The position numbers and the translations under genes were made by a program. A stretch of DNA of 5,525 nucleotides from Promethearchaeota archaeon (lineage in GTDB: Archaea; Asgardarchaeota; Lokiarchaeia; Sigynarchaeales; MK-D1): assembly GCA_016839865.1 (NCBI GenBank), contig JAEOTN010000144.1, forward strand, positions 1 to 5,525, written 5' to 3'. Position 1 is the stretch's first letter; each line of letters starts with the position of its first letter. Below are positions 1-5,455 of this stretch, one piece after another. The notes under the pieces are model-generated. The model did not search any database. It was not told the origin of the DNA and saw only the letters and a list, made by a program, of their open reading frames with translations.

Positions 1-544
1 TTAATGCATCTGCTAAGATATTTCCCAGTTCAGAAGCCGTATCGTAATCTTGCATCATCATACATATGGGTACGAAGCTGAAGGTTTTATCACCTGCAAT
101 ATACTGTAAAAAAGGAATTTGCACTTCGATACTGTGTTCATATCTATGAGCTGTGTCATCTTGGTCTATGGTACCAGAATGTATCTTTTCAGCAAGTATA
201 GTATTTACTGGCACTTCTCCCAAAGGTGTCTTCCAGGTTCCTTCAGTCATAACTGAAATACCAGAACCTGCTCCTGTATGGTTTGGTCCAAGGATAATAA
301 AAGTATCAGCAAATCCATTTTGTGCAAGGCTAAAGTAGGCATGGGATGCAATCGCACCTGAATAAACGTATCCAGCATGAGGTACAATCAGACCTTTAAT
401 GTTCGTTTTTCCCTGGGTTATTTTTGGAAGTTTTCCAATCCCTCTCACATCTAGAAAGCTTTCTTCTATTTGCTGTCTTAGACTAGTTTCAGTCCCAGGG
501 TAAAATTGACCTGCTACTGCTGCATTTCGAATTTTTTCTAACAC
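1..544 (-). CDS. amrB: MEMO1 family protein (AmmeMemoRadiSam system protein B), 5' part only
   Basis: This is the first 181 codons of a MEMO-family protein; the gene runs off the left edge. The family is usually about 265-295 residues, so roughly a third is missing. I chose the GTG start at 544 because it lies just before the conserved opening AAVAGQFYPG (residues 8-17). Family motifs follow in the usual order: LIVPHAGYVYSG (52-63), ILGPNHTG (84-91), PLGEVPV (107-113) and HSIEVQIPFLQ (137-147). MEMO proteins share the fold of class III extradiol dioxygenases; by analogy His56, His89 and His137 line the putative metal pocket. The last metal-site residue, near the C-terminus in human MEMO1, lies outside the window. 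The molecular function in archaea is unknown; the name reflects co-occurrence with AMMECR1 and radical SAM proteins. Only a weak AGGG precedes the start. The family call is confident; the exact start is less so. Confidence 0.93.
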   Translation of the reverse strand, partial: MLEKIRNAAVAGQFYPGTETSLRQQIEESFLDVRGIGKLPKITQGKTNIKGLIVPHAGYVYSGAIASHAYFSLAQNGFADTFIILGPNHTGAGSGISVMTEGTWKTPLGEVPVNTILAEKIHSGTIDQDDTAHRYEHSIEVQIPFLQYIAGDKTFSFVPICMMMQDYDTASELGNILADAL

Positions 545-643
545 TAAAAACCCTGATATATATAGATGTGAGTAACATTAAACTTACCCACAAAATATAA
601 ATACATTCGATTTATACGGATTTAAAATTAGGACGGGAGAACC
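545..643. promoter_or_regulatory. Divergent promoter region between the MEMO gene and the 53-codon gene
   Basis: This AT-rich spacer separates two genes pointing away from each other. On the plus strand an AT-rich TATA-like stretch at 592-603 would place a start of transcription near 625-630, leaving a short leader with GGGAG at 635-639 before the GTG at 644. A second TATA-like site, TTTATA, lies at 611-616. On the minus strand TTATATTTT (600-592) is about 50 bp upstream of the MEMO start, and a TATATAT stretch sits at about 556-565. These are assigned from base composition and spacing only. Confidence 0.4.
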
Positions 644-805
644 GTGGAAACTGTTTGTCACATCGAGATTATCAAAGACGGGAGAGAGTTCGTTGCTCGA
701 GCACACTTAGCAAACGGTTCTGTTAAAGAATACCGTCATCAGGTTTTTGAGGATGTCCTTACAGAAATGGTGATTGATCTTCAGGAAGAATTGAGTGAAT
801 CCTAA
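644..805 (+). CDS. Small conserved-looking hypothetical protein, 53 residues
   Basis: This short gene has a GTG start at 644 and a TAA stop at 803-805. An in-frame stop shortly upstream excludes a longer product. A GGGAG ribosome-binding site (635-639) sits four bases before the start, with TATA-like sequence further upstream. The 53-residue product is soluble and ordered-looking. It has two probable beta strands, CHIEIIKDG (5-13) and EFVARAHLANG (15-25), then VKEYRH, then an amphipathic acidic helix FEDVLTEMVIDLQEEL (35-50). This beta-beta-beta-alpha plan resembles the small HicB-like/UPF0150 half-fold, but I cannot assign it to a named family. It starts about 100 bp from the MEMO gene on the opposite strand and ends 3 bp from the convergent antiporter. 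Its fit between those genes, its ribosome-binding site and its protein-like composition make it likely to be real. Function unknown. Confidence 0.8.
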   Translation: METVCHIEIIKDGREFVARAHLANGSVKEYRHQVFEDVLTEMVIDLQEELSES

Positions 806-820
806 AAATTATTCTTTTTT
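803..820. terminator. Possible T-rich terminators at convergent gene ends
   Basis: The 53-codon gene and the antiporter end 3 bp apart. A plus-strand T run (815-820) follows the small gene. On the minus strand the antiporter stop overlaps an AATTTTTA stretch (811-804). Archaeal termination commonly uses T tracts without hairpins, so each could end the facing transcript. No hairpin is visible and the runs are short. Confidence 0.3.
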
Positions 821-2125
821 GTCTATTGCCTTATTGATTTCTATCTTTTGTTTCTCATAGTATGCAATAATTGATACTCCTACAGTGCAAATGATTGCAG
901 TTCCAAGAATGATAACAAAAACAATATCTTCAAAGAATCCTTGCATTCCTGGCATTAATTCTGATACGAGATCTGGACCAAAGTTTATTGCAAGAATAGC
1001 AGCAGCAAGTCCGCGTGGCAACATGACTATCATAGTTTGTTTATCATCTTTCTCAAAACCACCCCGATATGTTGTAATCTCTATTGCTAAATATCTGAAA
1101 GCTACTAAAATCACAAGAATTACTATACCTATTAGAATGAATTCAATTTTCTGAAAACTAACAATCATTCCAAGAAAAACAAAGAAGAAAGTCCTAATTA
1201 TGAATGAGATTAAGGAATGAGAGTGTTTTGATTCTTCATCCATTTCAAATTTCATTTCTCCAAATCTGAACATCTTCAGAACTTTCTTTCCATTACCTAG
1301 AACAAGTCCAAATACAAGACAAGCAATGGCCCCCGCGCCCTCACCGCCTTCTTCTACAGTAACTAATAGCGCGGTTAGTGAATATACCAAAAAGACAACT
1401 GCAAGTGTAGCAACATAAGAAAATTGTTGTTTTCGAACTTTGTGCATAATAGGAAGCCATGCAAGACCCAGAATTAATCCCATCACTGCCCCTACAGAAA
1501 ATGTGGTGACTACATTTCTTGCACCAAGTCCAATATTAATGCCTTCTGCGCTAGCACCAACTACCATATAGAAAACTGCAAGGACCACAACAATACAAAG
1601 AGGGTCAGTGATGATACTTTCAATAGATAATGCCATTTTTGTTTTTTCCTGAAGATTTTTCAATCTATTTGCTAAGGGAATGACTATTGGGCTACTTGTT
1701 CCCCCCACCATCGCTCCCAAAATAATTCCAATTACGACGCTATGTCCCAAAGGTATTGAAGGTAAAAATGTGGCTGAGATAGCAACGACAATTAACATTG
1801 TTGCGAGAACACTTAGGCTAAACGCACTAATGGATAATAGCAATCCTCTTGGAGCTCCCCGGAAGAGTTGAAAGAGATCTGTATTGATACCACCGTCGAA
1901 AAGAATAATAACAATAGCTACGGCTGCAAAGAATTTTGAAACAGTCATTAAAATACTCTCGGATACTAGCTCTTGAATATTAAAAACAGCGCCAATTATT
2001 AAACCGAAGATTAATAGCCATACAATGCTAGGGATCTGAGTTCTATCAAAAATTAAATTTCCTACGAACCCAAGGACCATTATTGCTCCAAGGGTTATGA
2101 TCGCCATTATAATGTAGTCTATCAT
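809..2125 (-). CDS. CPA1/NhaP-like cation:proton antiporter
   Basis: This is a 438-residue polytopic membrane protein, a typical length for the monovalent cation/proton antiporter superfamily, with about 12-13 hydrophobic segments through residue 423 and a short charged C-terminal tail. It should exchange cytoplasmic Na+ (or K+) for H+ across the membrane. Family landmarks are ILFDGGI (74-80), a broken-helix region GGTSSPIVIP (141-150), ESIITDP (169-175), AGAIACLVFGLVLGN (264-278), RTFFFVFLG (311-319) and MLPRG (368-372), with Arg371 in the place of the conserved arginine. The ion-binding pair usually written ND in electroneutral CPA1 exchangers and DD in CPA2 reads Thr173-Asp174 here, so stoichiometry and ion choice should not be assumed. 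There is no cytoplasmic TrkA-type regulatory domain. The ATG at 2125 has no clear Shine-Dalgarno site, but a TATA-like box lies about 30 bp upstream, suggesting a leaderless or nearly leaderless message. Confidence 0.93.
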   Translation of the reverse strand: MIDYIIMAIITLGAIMVLGFVGNLIFDRTQIPSIVWLLIFGLIIGAVFNIQELVSESILMTVSKFFAAVAIVIILFDGGINTDLFQLFRGAPRGLLLSISAFSLSVLATMLIVVAISATFLPSIPLGHSVVIGIILGAMVGGTSSPIVIPLANRLKNLQEKTKMALSIESIITDPLCIVVVLAVFYMVVGASAEGINIGLGARNVVTTFSVGAVMGLILGLAWLPIMHKVRKQQFSYVATLAVVFLVYSLTALLVTVEEGGEGAGAIACLVFGLVLGNGKKVLKMFRFGEMKFEMDEESKHSHSLISFIIRTFFFVFLGMIVSFQKIEFILIGIVILVILVAFRYLAIEITTYRGGFEKDDKQTMIVMLPRGLAAAILAINFGPDLVSELMPGMQGFFEDIVFVIILGTAIICTVGVSIIAYYEKQKIEINKAIDKKE

Positions 2126-2189
2126 AGTTGCTATCGCAGAGTGAAAAAGTGGATTTAAAACTTCTCTTTTATTTTCATTGAGAAGGAGG
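2126..2189 (-). promoter_or_regulatory. Candidate promoter for the antiporter
   Basis: This 64 bp gap lies between the zinc-ribbon gene and the antiporter. On the minus strand TTTTAAAT (2161-2154) sits where an archaeal TATA box would direct initiation about 26 bp downstream, within a few bases of the ATG at 2125. That fits the lack of a Shine-Dalgarno site there. Readthrough from the upstream zinc-ribbon gene is also possible. Confidence 0.4.
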
Positions 2190-2381
2190 TTAGCGATAAC
2201 TAAACATAAACATTATCAGTATGAAGAAAATCAATGCATACATTATGTAAACCAGCATTTTTCGTTTTCTAACCATTGATTGATATTTTTGTTTGCATTC
2301 ATCCGAGCAAAGATTCTCTGTTATTGGAATTGCTTTGCCGCATATCTGACAATGGGTATGTTGTCCTACTTTTTCAGCCAT
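2190..2381 (-). CDS. DUF2116-type zinc-ribbon membrane protein, 63 residues
   Basis: This tiny archaeal protein has an N-terminal zinc ribbon and a single C-terminal membrane anchor. The likely zinc ligands are Cys11 and Cys14 (CQIC) and Cys25 and Cys29 (CSDEC), in the order HCQICGKAIP then LCSDECKQKY, which is the DUF2116 pattern. A basic stretch VRKRK (37-41) leads into a hydrophobic helix (42-60) ending in SYR, so the zinc ribbon probably faces the cytoplasm. The role of the family is unknown. The ATG at 2381 is preceded by AAGGAT, a modest ribosome-binding site. The gene lies 64 bp upstream of the antiporter on the same strand; the two may be co-transcribed, but the antiporter also has its own candidate TATA box. 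Confidence 0.88.
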   Translation of the reverse strand: MAEKVGQHTHCQICGKAIPITENLCSDECKQKYQSMVRKRKMLVYIMYALIFFILIMFMFSYR

Positions 2382-2574
2382 GGTTATCCTTATACCACAT
2401 TTATTCTTTGATAAAATAGTTTTTCATTGTCAATAACGTTTTAATTAAATATAATAAAAGATTGATATTTATCATATAATTTTAATATTTTTAACCGATA
2501 TATTTATATAACAGTGGTTACATGTATAGTGTGTCATCCATTAGCACATGGTGATTATTAACGGGAGGAAGAAT
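2382..2574. promoter_or_regulatory. AT-rich divergent promoter region and leader
   Basis: This roughly 190 bp spacer is the most AT-rich part of the window and separates divergent transcripts. On the plus strand a TATA box TTTATATA (2503-2510) predicts initiation near 2530-2535, giving a 40-45 base leader with a strong GGGAGGA ribosome-binding site (2563-2569) five bases before the ATG at 2575. On the minus strand ATTTTATC (about 2418-2411) is positioned to start a short leader for the zinc-ribbon gene at 2381. I see no convincing long inverted repeat, small gene or RNA element in it. Confidence 0.5.
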
Positions 2575-2961
2575 ATGAATAAAAAAATATTGATAGGATG
2601 TTTTGGGGCAGCAGTCATTATTGTTTTGACATTGTTTACATCTGTAGTTGGTACCCAAACTACCGAGAATTTAGAAAATAATGTATCACCGTTGTTCGAA
2701 ATTCGAACTGAACGGGCTATTGAAATAGAAGTTCAGAAAATGAAATGTTCGTTCATTGGTGAAAATAATAGATTTTTTGTTCCAAGACCGGAAATTAAGA
2801 GAATTTATAGAAGCGAATTTCCTACTCAACTTGGTGAATGGACTTGCTCTCCTGGAGACCTCTGCTTCCTCGAAGATTGGCCGTCATTAATCCTTCTAAA
2901 ATGCAGGACCAATAGTATCTGTCTCACTTTTCGTCCAATTTGCTGGTGGACCCAGGATTGA
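2575..2961 (+). CDS. Short exported or membrane-anchored protein, probably frameshifted
   Basis: The 128-residue product begins with a clear signal peptide or anchor: a basic MNKK start, a hydrophobic core at about 5-25, then a polar stretch rich in Thr, Glu and Asn. The motif SPLFEIRTERAIEIE (38-52) follows; a related motif occurs in the next gene, so the two are probably paralogs. I use the ATG at 2575 because GGGAGGA lies five bases upstream; an in-frame ATG at 2548 has no such site and would put charged residues before the signal peptide. The first 105 or so residues look protein-like. After about residue 108 the frame becomes an unconvincing Cys-, Trp- and Arg-rich tail, while another frame opens into a natural-looking hydrophobic C-terminus. 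Removing one A from the AAAA run at 2898-2901 would join the parts into about 159 residues. It may be a pseudogene or a sequencing error. Function unknown; a surface protein is the simplest inference. Confidence 0.7.
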   Translation: MNKKILIGCFGAAVIIVLTLFTSVVGTQTTENLENNVSPLFEIRTERAIEIEVQKMKCSFIGENNRFFVPRPEIKRIYRSEFPTQLGEWTCSPGDLCFLEDWPSLILLKCRTNSICLTFRPICWWTQD

Positions 2962-3055
2962 TGGCTTCTGTTTTACGTTTATTCCTATTTGTTTGAATGG
3001 CCGTAATAGTAAATATCTTGAGAATTACATTAAAAAATCTCTAGTTAATGAATAA
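2900..3055 (+). pseudogene. Displaced C-terminal part of the preceding exported-protein gene
   Basis: This frame, shifted by one base from the gene at 2575, is open for 51 codons and ends in TAA at 3053-3055. It begins NAGPIVSVSLFVQFAGGP and continues with IDGFCFTFIPICLNG and a charged tail. The hydrophobic block looks like a membrane segment and, counted from the signal peptide, falls in a region comparable to the hydrophobic part of the next protein (119-150). Its stop is 18 bp before the next ATG, just upstream of that gene's ribosome-binding site, which is normal operon spacing; the stop at 2961 would leave an odd 112 bp gap. It has no start or ribosome-binding site of its own. Confidence 0.6.
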
Positions 3056-3062
3056 GAAATAT

Positions 3063-3069
3063 AGGAGGT
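3063..3069 (+). promoter_or_regulatory. Strong Shine-Dalgarno site AGGAGGT
   Basis: A near-perfect match to the 16S rRNA 3' end lies four bases before the ATG at 3074 and fixes that start. It begins seven bases after the stop of the displaced frame at 3055, implying translation of this gene from a message shared with its upstream paralog. Confidence 0.8.
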
Positions 3070-3073
3070 CAAC

Positions 3074-3724
3074 ATGAATATAAGAAAAAAATATGGATTG
3101 ATTTTTGGAGCTGTTATAGTAACAGTGCTATTGATTTCATCCACAACTGCGATAAATGTTGTCCAATTAAATGTTAAAGAATCTAATGATGTATATGTTG
3201 ATCCAAATATACATTTGACAAGAAAGCATCTACCATTGCTAATAAGAACAGAAAGACAAATTGAAGATCTTGATTATAAAAAGATAGTTCAAGAAATAAT
3301 AGATGTAATAAAAAATAATATGAAAGCAGATAGTTACGATATTCAGGAAATTATCGAAGATTATGATTTAGATGTTTCTGAAGTTTATGCTCCAGCATTA
3401 ATAACCACTGGTGGATCAGACTGTGCAGGATTTGCTTTTACTATTCCTGGAGGTTTGTTGCTAATGGCGGTCACTTCTTTGCTGTCTTTTGGAGGTTTAT
3501 ATTTCCAGATTGGCATAGGTGGGATAATGTCCTGGGAAGCCAGTAAAGAAAATTCACCCCATTATGGCATACATATAGAAATTAATGGAAATTCATATAC
3601 AACTAGTCATGAGGGCTTTTCAATTGGTTTTTTTGGTACTATAAGCGGTCATGTTCAACAACATCCATGGGACGATGATTATTTTGAAATGATTGGTTTA
3701 GCTTTACTAGTTTTTATCAGATAA
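3074..3724 (+). CDS. Exported or membrane-anchored protein of unknown function, 216 residues
   Basis: The protein opens with a signal peptide: basic NIRKK, a hydrophobic core at 9-21, and a likely cleavage point after SSTTA (22-26). The motif LPLLIRTERQIED (53-65) matches SPLFEIRTERAIE of the upstream gene. A helical, acidic stretch (66-105) follows, with IVQEIIDVIKNN and a repeated Ile/Glu/Asp/Tyr pattern. Then come GGSDCAG (113-119) and a Gly-rich hydrophobic region (119-152) that could form a membrane hairpin or one or two helices. Residues 160-205 look beta-rich and exposed (GIHIEINGNSYTT, GFSIGFFGTISGH), with a His/Asp patch HPWDDDYFE (197-205). The protein ends in a hydrophobic stretch (206-216). 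I do not recognise a named domain. It is probably exposed outside the cell or attached to the membrane, made with its paralog. The start is set by AGGAGGT. It ends 7 bp from the convergent hpt gene. That it is translated is fairly certain; function is unknown. Confidence 0.82.
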   Translation: MNIRKKYGLIFGAVIVTVLLISSTTAINVVQLNVKESNDVYVDPNIHLTRKHLPLLIRTERQIEDLDYKKIVQEIIDVIKNNMKADSYDIQEIIEDYDLDVSEVYAPALITTGGSDCAGFAFTIPGGLLLMAVTSLLSFGGLYFQIGIGGIMSWEASKENSPHYGIHIEINGNSYTTSHEGFSIGFFGTISGHVQQHPWDDDYFEMIGLALLVFIR

Positions 3725-3731
3725 AGGTGTT

Positions 3732-4301
3732 CTATAATCTTTCTATTACAACTCTTCCATCAACAATATCAATATCTATAATGGCTTCAATTTGAATATT
3801 AAATTCCTCGCATATGCTCTCTGCACACATGCCCTTATCAATCGCAATAAAAACACCTTTAACAACCACTCCCATCTTTTTTAGAGCTGTGAGAACAGCT
3901 CGTAGAGTTCCACCGGTGCTAAGCACATCATCGACGATTACAATCTTATCTCCCCTTTCTAGACCGTTTATACATAATTTTGATTTTGAATAACCTGTAA
4001 CTTGCGCTACAGAGACCTCGTTTGGTATGCAATATTGCTTTTTTCTGATAATTGTAAATGGAAGTTCTAAATCAAGTGACAAAATAGATGCAAGCGGTAT
4101 TCCCATGGCTTCCATTGTAACAATTTTATCAATTTTTCCGCACTTTTGTATGAGTTTTTTCATTTCACCAGTAACTTCCTTTAGTAAATCTGGTTTTATT
4201 TCAGGAATTCCATCAGTTATAGGATGTATAACATAATAATAATCTCCCTTTTTCACAATAGGGACTTCGAGTAATGATTTCTTAAGTAATTCCAAGCTCA
4301 T
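3732..4301 (-). CDS. hpt: Archaeal hypoxanthine phosphoribosyltransferase
   Basis: This 189-residue enzyme should transfer phosphoribose from PRPP to hypoxanthine (and possibly guanine) to make IMP or GMP, the purine salvage step in the cytoplasm. It has the type I phosphoribosyltransferase PRPP loop IVDDVLSTGGT (122-132). Features of the archaeal subfamily are HPITDGIPEI (26-35), VTMEAMGIPLAS (61-72) and IRKKQY (85-90), followed by EVSVAQVTGYS (95-105). The C-terminus has IAIDKG (152-157) and a short beta strand ending DGRVVIERL. Length is normal for the group. This subfamily is close to orotate and xanthine phosphoribosyltransferases, so base preference rests on overall similarity. The ATG at 4301 overlaps the mfnA stop as ATGA, and GGAGAG lies just upstream within mfnA, so translation is likely coupled. 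No separate promoter is evident. Confidence 0.93.
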   Translation of the reverse strand: MSLELLKKSLLEVPIVKKGDYYYVIHPITDGIPEIKPDLLKEVTGEMKKLIQKCGKIDKIVTMEAMGIPLASILSLDLELPFTIIRKKQYCIPNEVSVAQVTGYSKSKLCINGLERGDKIVIVDDVLSTGGTLRAVLTALKKMGVVVKGVFIAIDKGMCAESICEEFNIQIEAIIDIDIVDGRVVIERL

Positions 4302-5455
4302 ATCTCTCCAACCTCAACACATACTTCTTTTAACACAGGAATAAATTCATCAATAATCTCTTTTGTTATCTGTGGCATAATTACTAGACGTATGCATGAA
4401 AGTCGTTCAATCTTATTAACTTTCCATCCTTGTTTGGATAGTCTATCCACAACTTCTGATAGTTTTTTCAGTTTAACACCAAGTACATTCATTGTTGGTT
4501 CAGTAACAAGTTCTAACCCAATTTCCTTTAGTTTTTTTTCTGTGTAATGCGTAATATTCATGCAATTCTTGATCAACTGTTTGTAGCCTTCTTTTCCAAG
4601 ATATCTTGTCACTGCATATGCTGCGGCAACTGGACCTCCAGATCGTGTTCCAGGCATTCCTGCTTGTTTCTTGCTACTAATATAAGGTGAGTCAACACTA
4701 ATTTCATTTAGCCATGTTCTGTCTCTTACTAGAAGTGTCCCCAAAGGAATAGCCGAGTAACCCATTTTATGGGCATCTATTGATATAGTACTTACCCCTT
4801 TCAATTGAAAATCAAATTCTGGAATATCGTAGTTTAATTCTTTTAAGAAAGGTATTGCATATCCTCCAAATGCTGCGTCTACATGAAAAAATAGATTCTC
4901 ATCTAAACAGATATCACTCAATTCTGGAATTGGATCAATCGTTCCAAGTTCAGTTGAACCTGCGATACCTAATATTGCAGCAGTATTTTCATTTATCTTA
5001 TCCTTAAGTTTTGAAATATCCATTGTATAATCTTGTGTTAGTGGCACTTTGACAAGCTTGATATCCATGAGAGAAGCTATCTTTTGAAAAGAGAAGTGAG
5101 CACTATCGGGAAGGATTATTTCTTTCTTTCCGGAAAGCTGTTTGGCAATCCACATTGCAGTTATGTTTCCTTCAGTTCCACCGCTTACAATTAGTCCCAT
5201 TCCAGATTTTGGTGTATGCAGTAAATCTGATACAAATGTAATCAATTTTGATTCAATTTCTGTAGTTCCAGGAAAGAGCTCAGGATCGCCAAGATTTGTT
5301 TCCAAAAATTTGATATAAGCTTCCCTAGCAATAGGGTGTGGTTGGGTACACATAGAACCTAGAATTCGTCCACTTTCGAAGCTAAAATCTTTTTCTCTGA
5401 ATTTATTTAGTTCTTTTAATATTTCATCTCTTTTTTTAGAGTTAATGGAGGGCAT
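4298..5455 (-). CDS. mfnA: L-tyrosine/L-aspartate decarboxylase MfnA
   Basis: This is a 385-residue pyridoxal-phosphate enzyme of the group II decarboxylase family, full length for archaeal MfnA. It decarboxylates tyrosine to tyramine for methanofuran in methanogens, or aspartate to beta-alanine for coenzyme A in other archaea. The N-terminal signature GRILGSMCTQPHP (29-41) and NLGDPELFPGT (54-64) is typical of the archaeal group. Cofactor-site features are GGTEGN (92-97), His120, HVDAAFGG (191-198) with Asp193 expected to contact the pyridine nitrogen, and DAHKMG (228-233) with Lys230 as the Schiff-base lysine. RSGG (271-274) lies in the usual substrate-side loop. The ATG at 5455 gives the expected N-terminus but has no clear Shine-Dalgarno site. 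The gene is first in an operon with hpt, overlapping it by four bases. Sequence alone does not tell which substrate dominates, so the window does not prove methanogenesis. Confidence 0.95.
   Translation of the reverse strand: MPSINSKKRDEILKELNKFREKDFSFESGRILGSMCTQPHPIAREAYIKFLETNLGDPELFPGTTEIESKLITFVSDLLHTPKSGMGLIVSGGTEGNITAMWIAKQLSGKKEIILPDSAHFSFQKIASLMDIKLVKVPLTQDYTMDISKLKDKINENTAAILGIAGSTELGTIDPIPELSDICLDENLFFHVDAAFGGYAIPFLKELNYDIPEFDFQLKGVSTISIDAHKMGYSAIPLGTLLVRDRTWLNEISVDSPYISSKKQAGMPGTRSGGPVAAAYAVTRYLGKEGYKQLIKNCMNITHYTEKKLKEIGLELVTEPTMNVLGVKLKKLSEVVDRLSKQGWKVNKIERLSCIRLVIMPQITKEIIDEFIPVLKEVCVEVGEI

Noticed and set aside
153..338. 61-codon plus-strand open frame
   Set aside because: It lies wholly opposite the MEMO gene, has no ribosome-binding site, and its translation has no domain-like features.
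885..1154. 89-codon plus-strand open frame (and another at 1680-1871)
   Set aside because: Both are antisense shadows of the well-supported antiporter gene.
2185..2190. GGAGGT on the plus strand resembling a ribosome-binding site
   Set aside because: No start codon follows at suitable distance on the plus strand; the sequence lies at the stop of the minus-strand zinc-ribbon gene and is probably chance.
2526..2560. Possible hairpin in the leader of the first exported-protein gene (CCAT/ATGG)
   Set aside because: The stem is only about four base pairs; too weak to call a regulatory RNA or operator.
2548..2574. Upstream in-frame ATG for the first exported protein
   Set aside because: No Shine-Dalgarno site precedes it, it would place a charged extension before the signal peptide, and the strong GGGAGGA at 2563-2569 falls inside it, serving the ATG at 2575.
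2895..2905. Programmed ribosomal frameshift site
   Set aside because: The required shift is +1, the sequence does not fit the common -1 slippery heptamer, and no stimulatory stem-loop is evident; mutation or sequencing error is simpler, though not excluded.
4027..4236. 69-codon plus-strand open frame
   Set aside because: Antisense shadow of hpt, without a ribosome-binding site or promoter.
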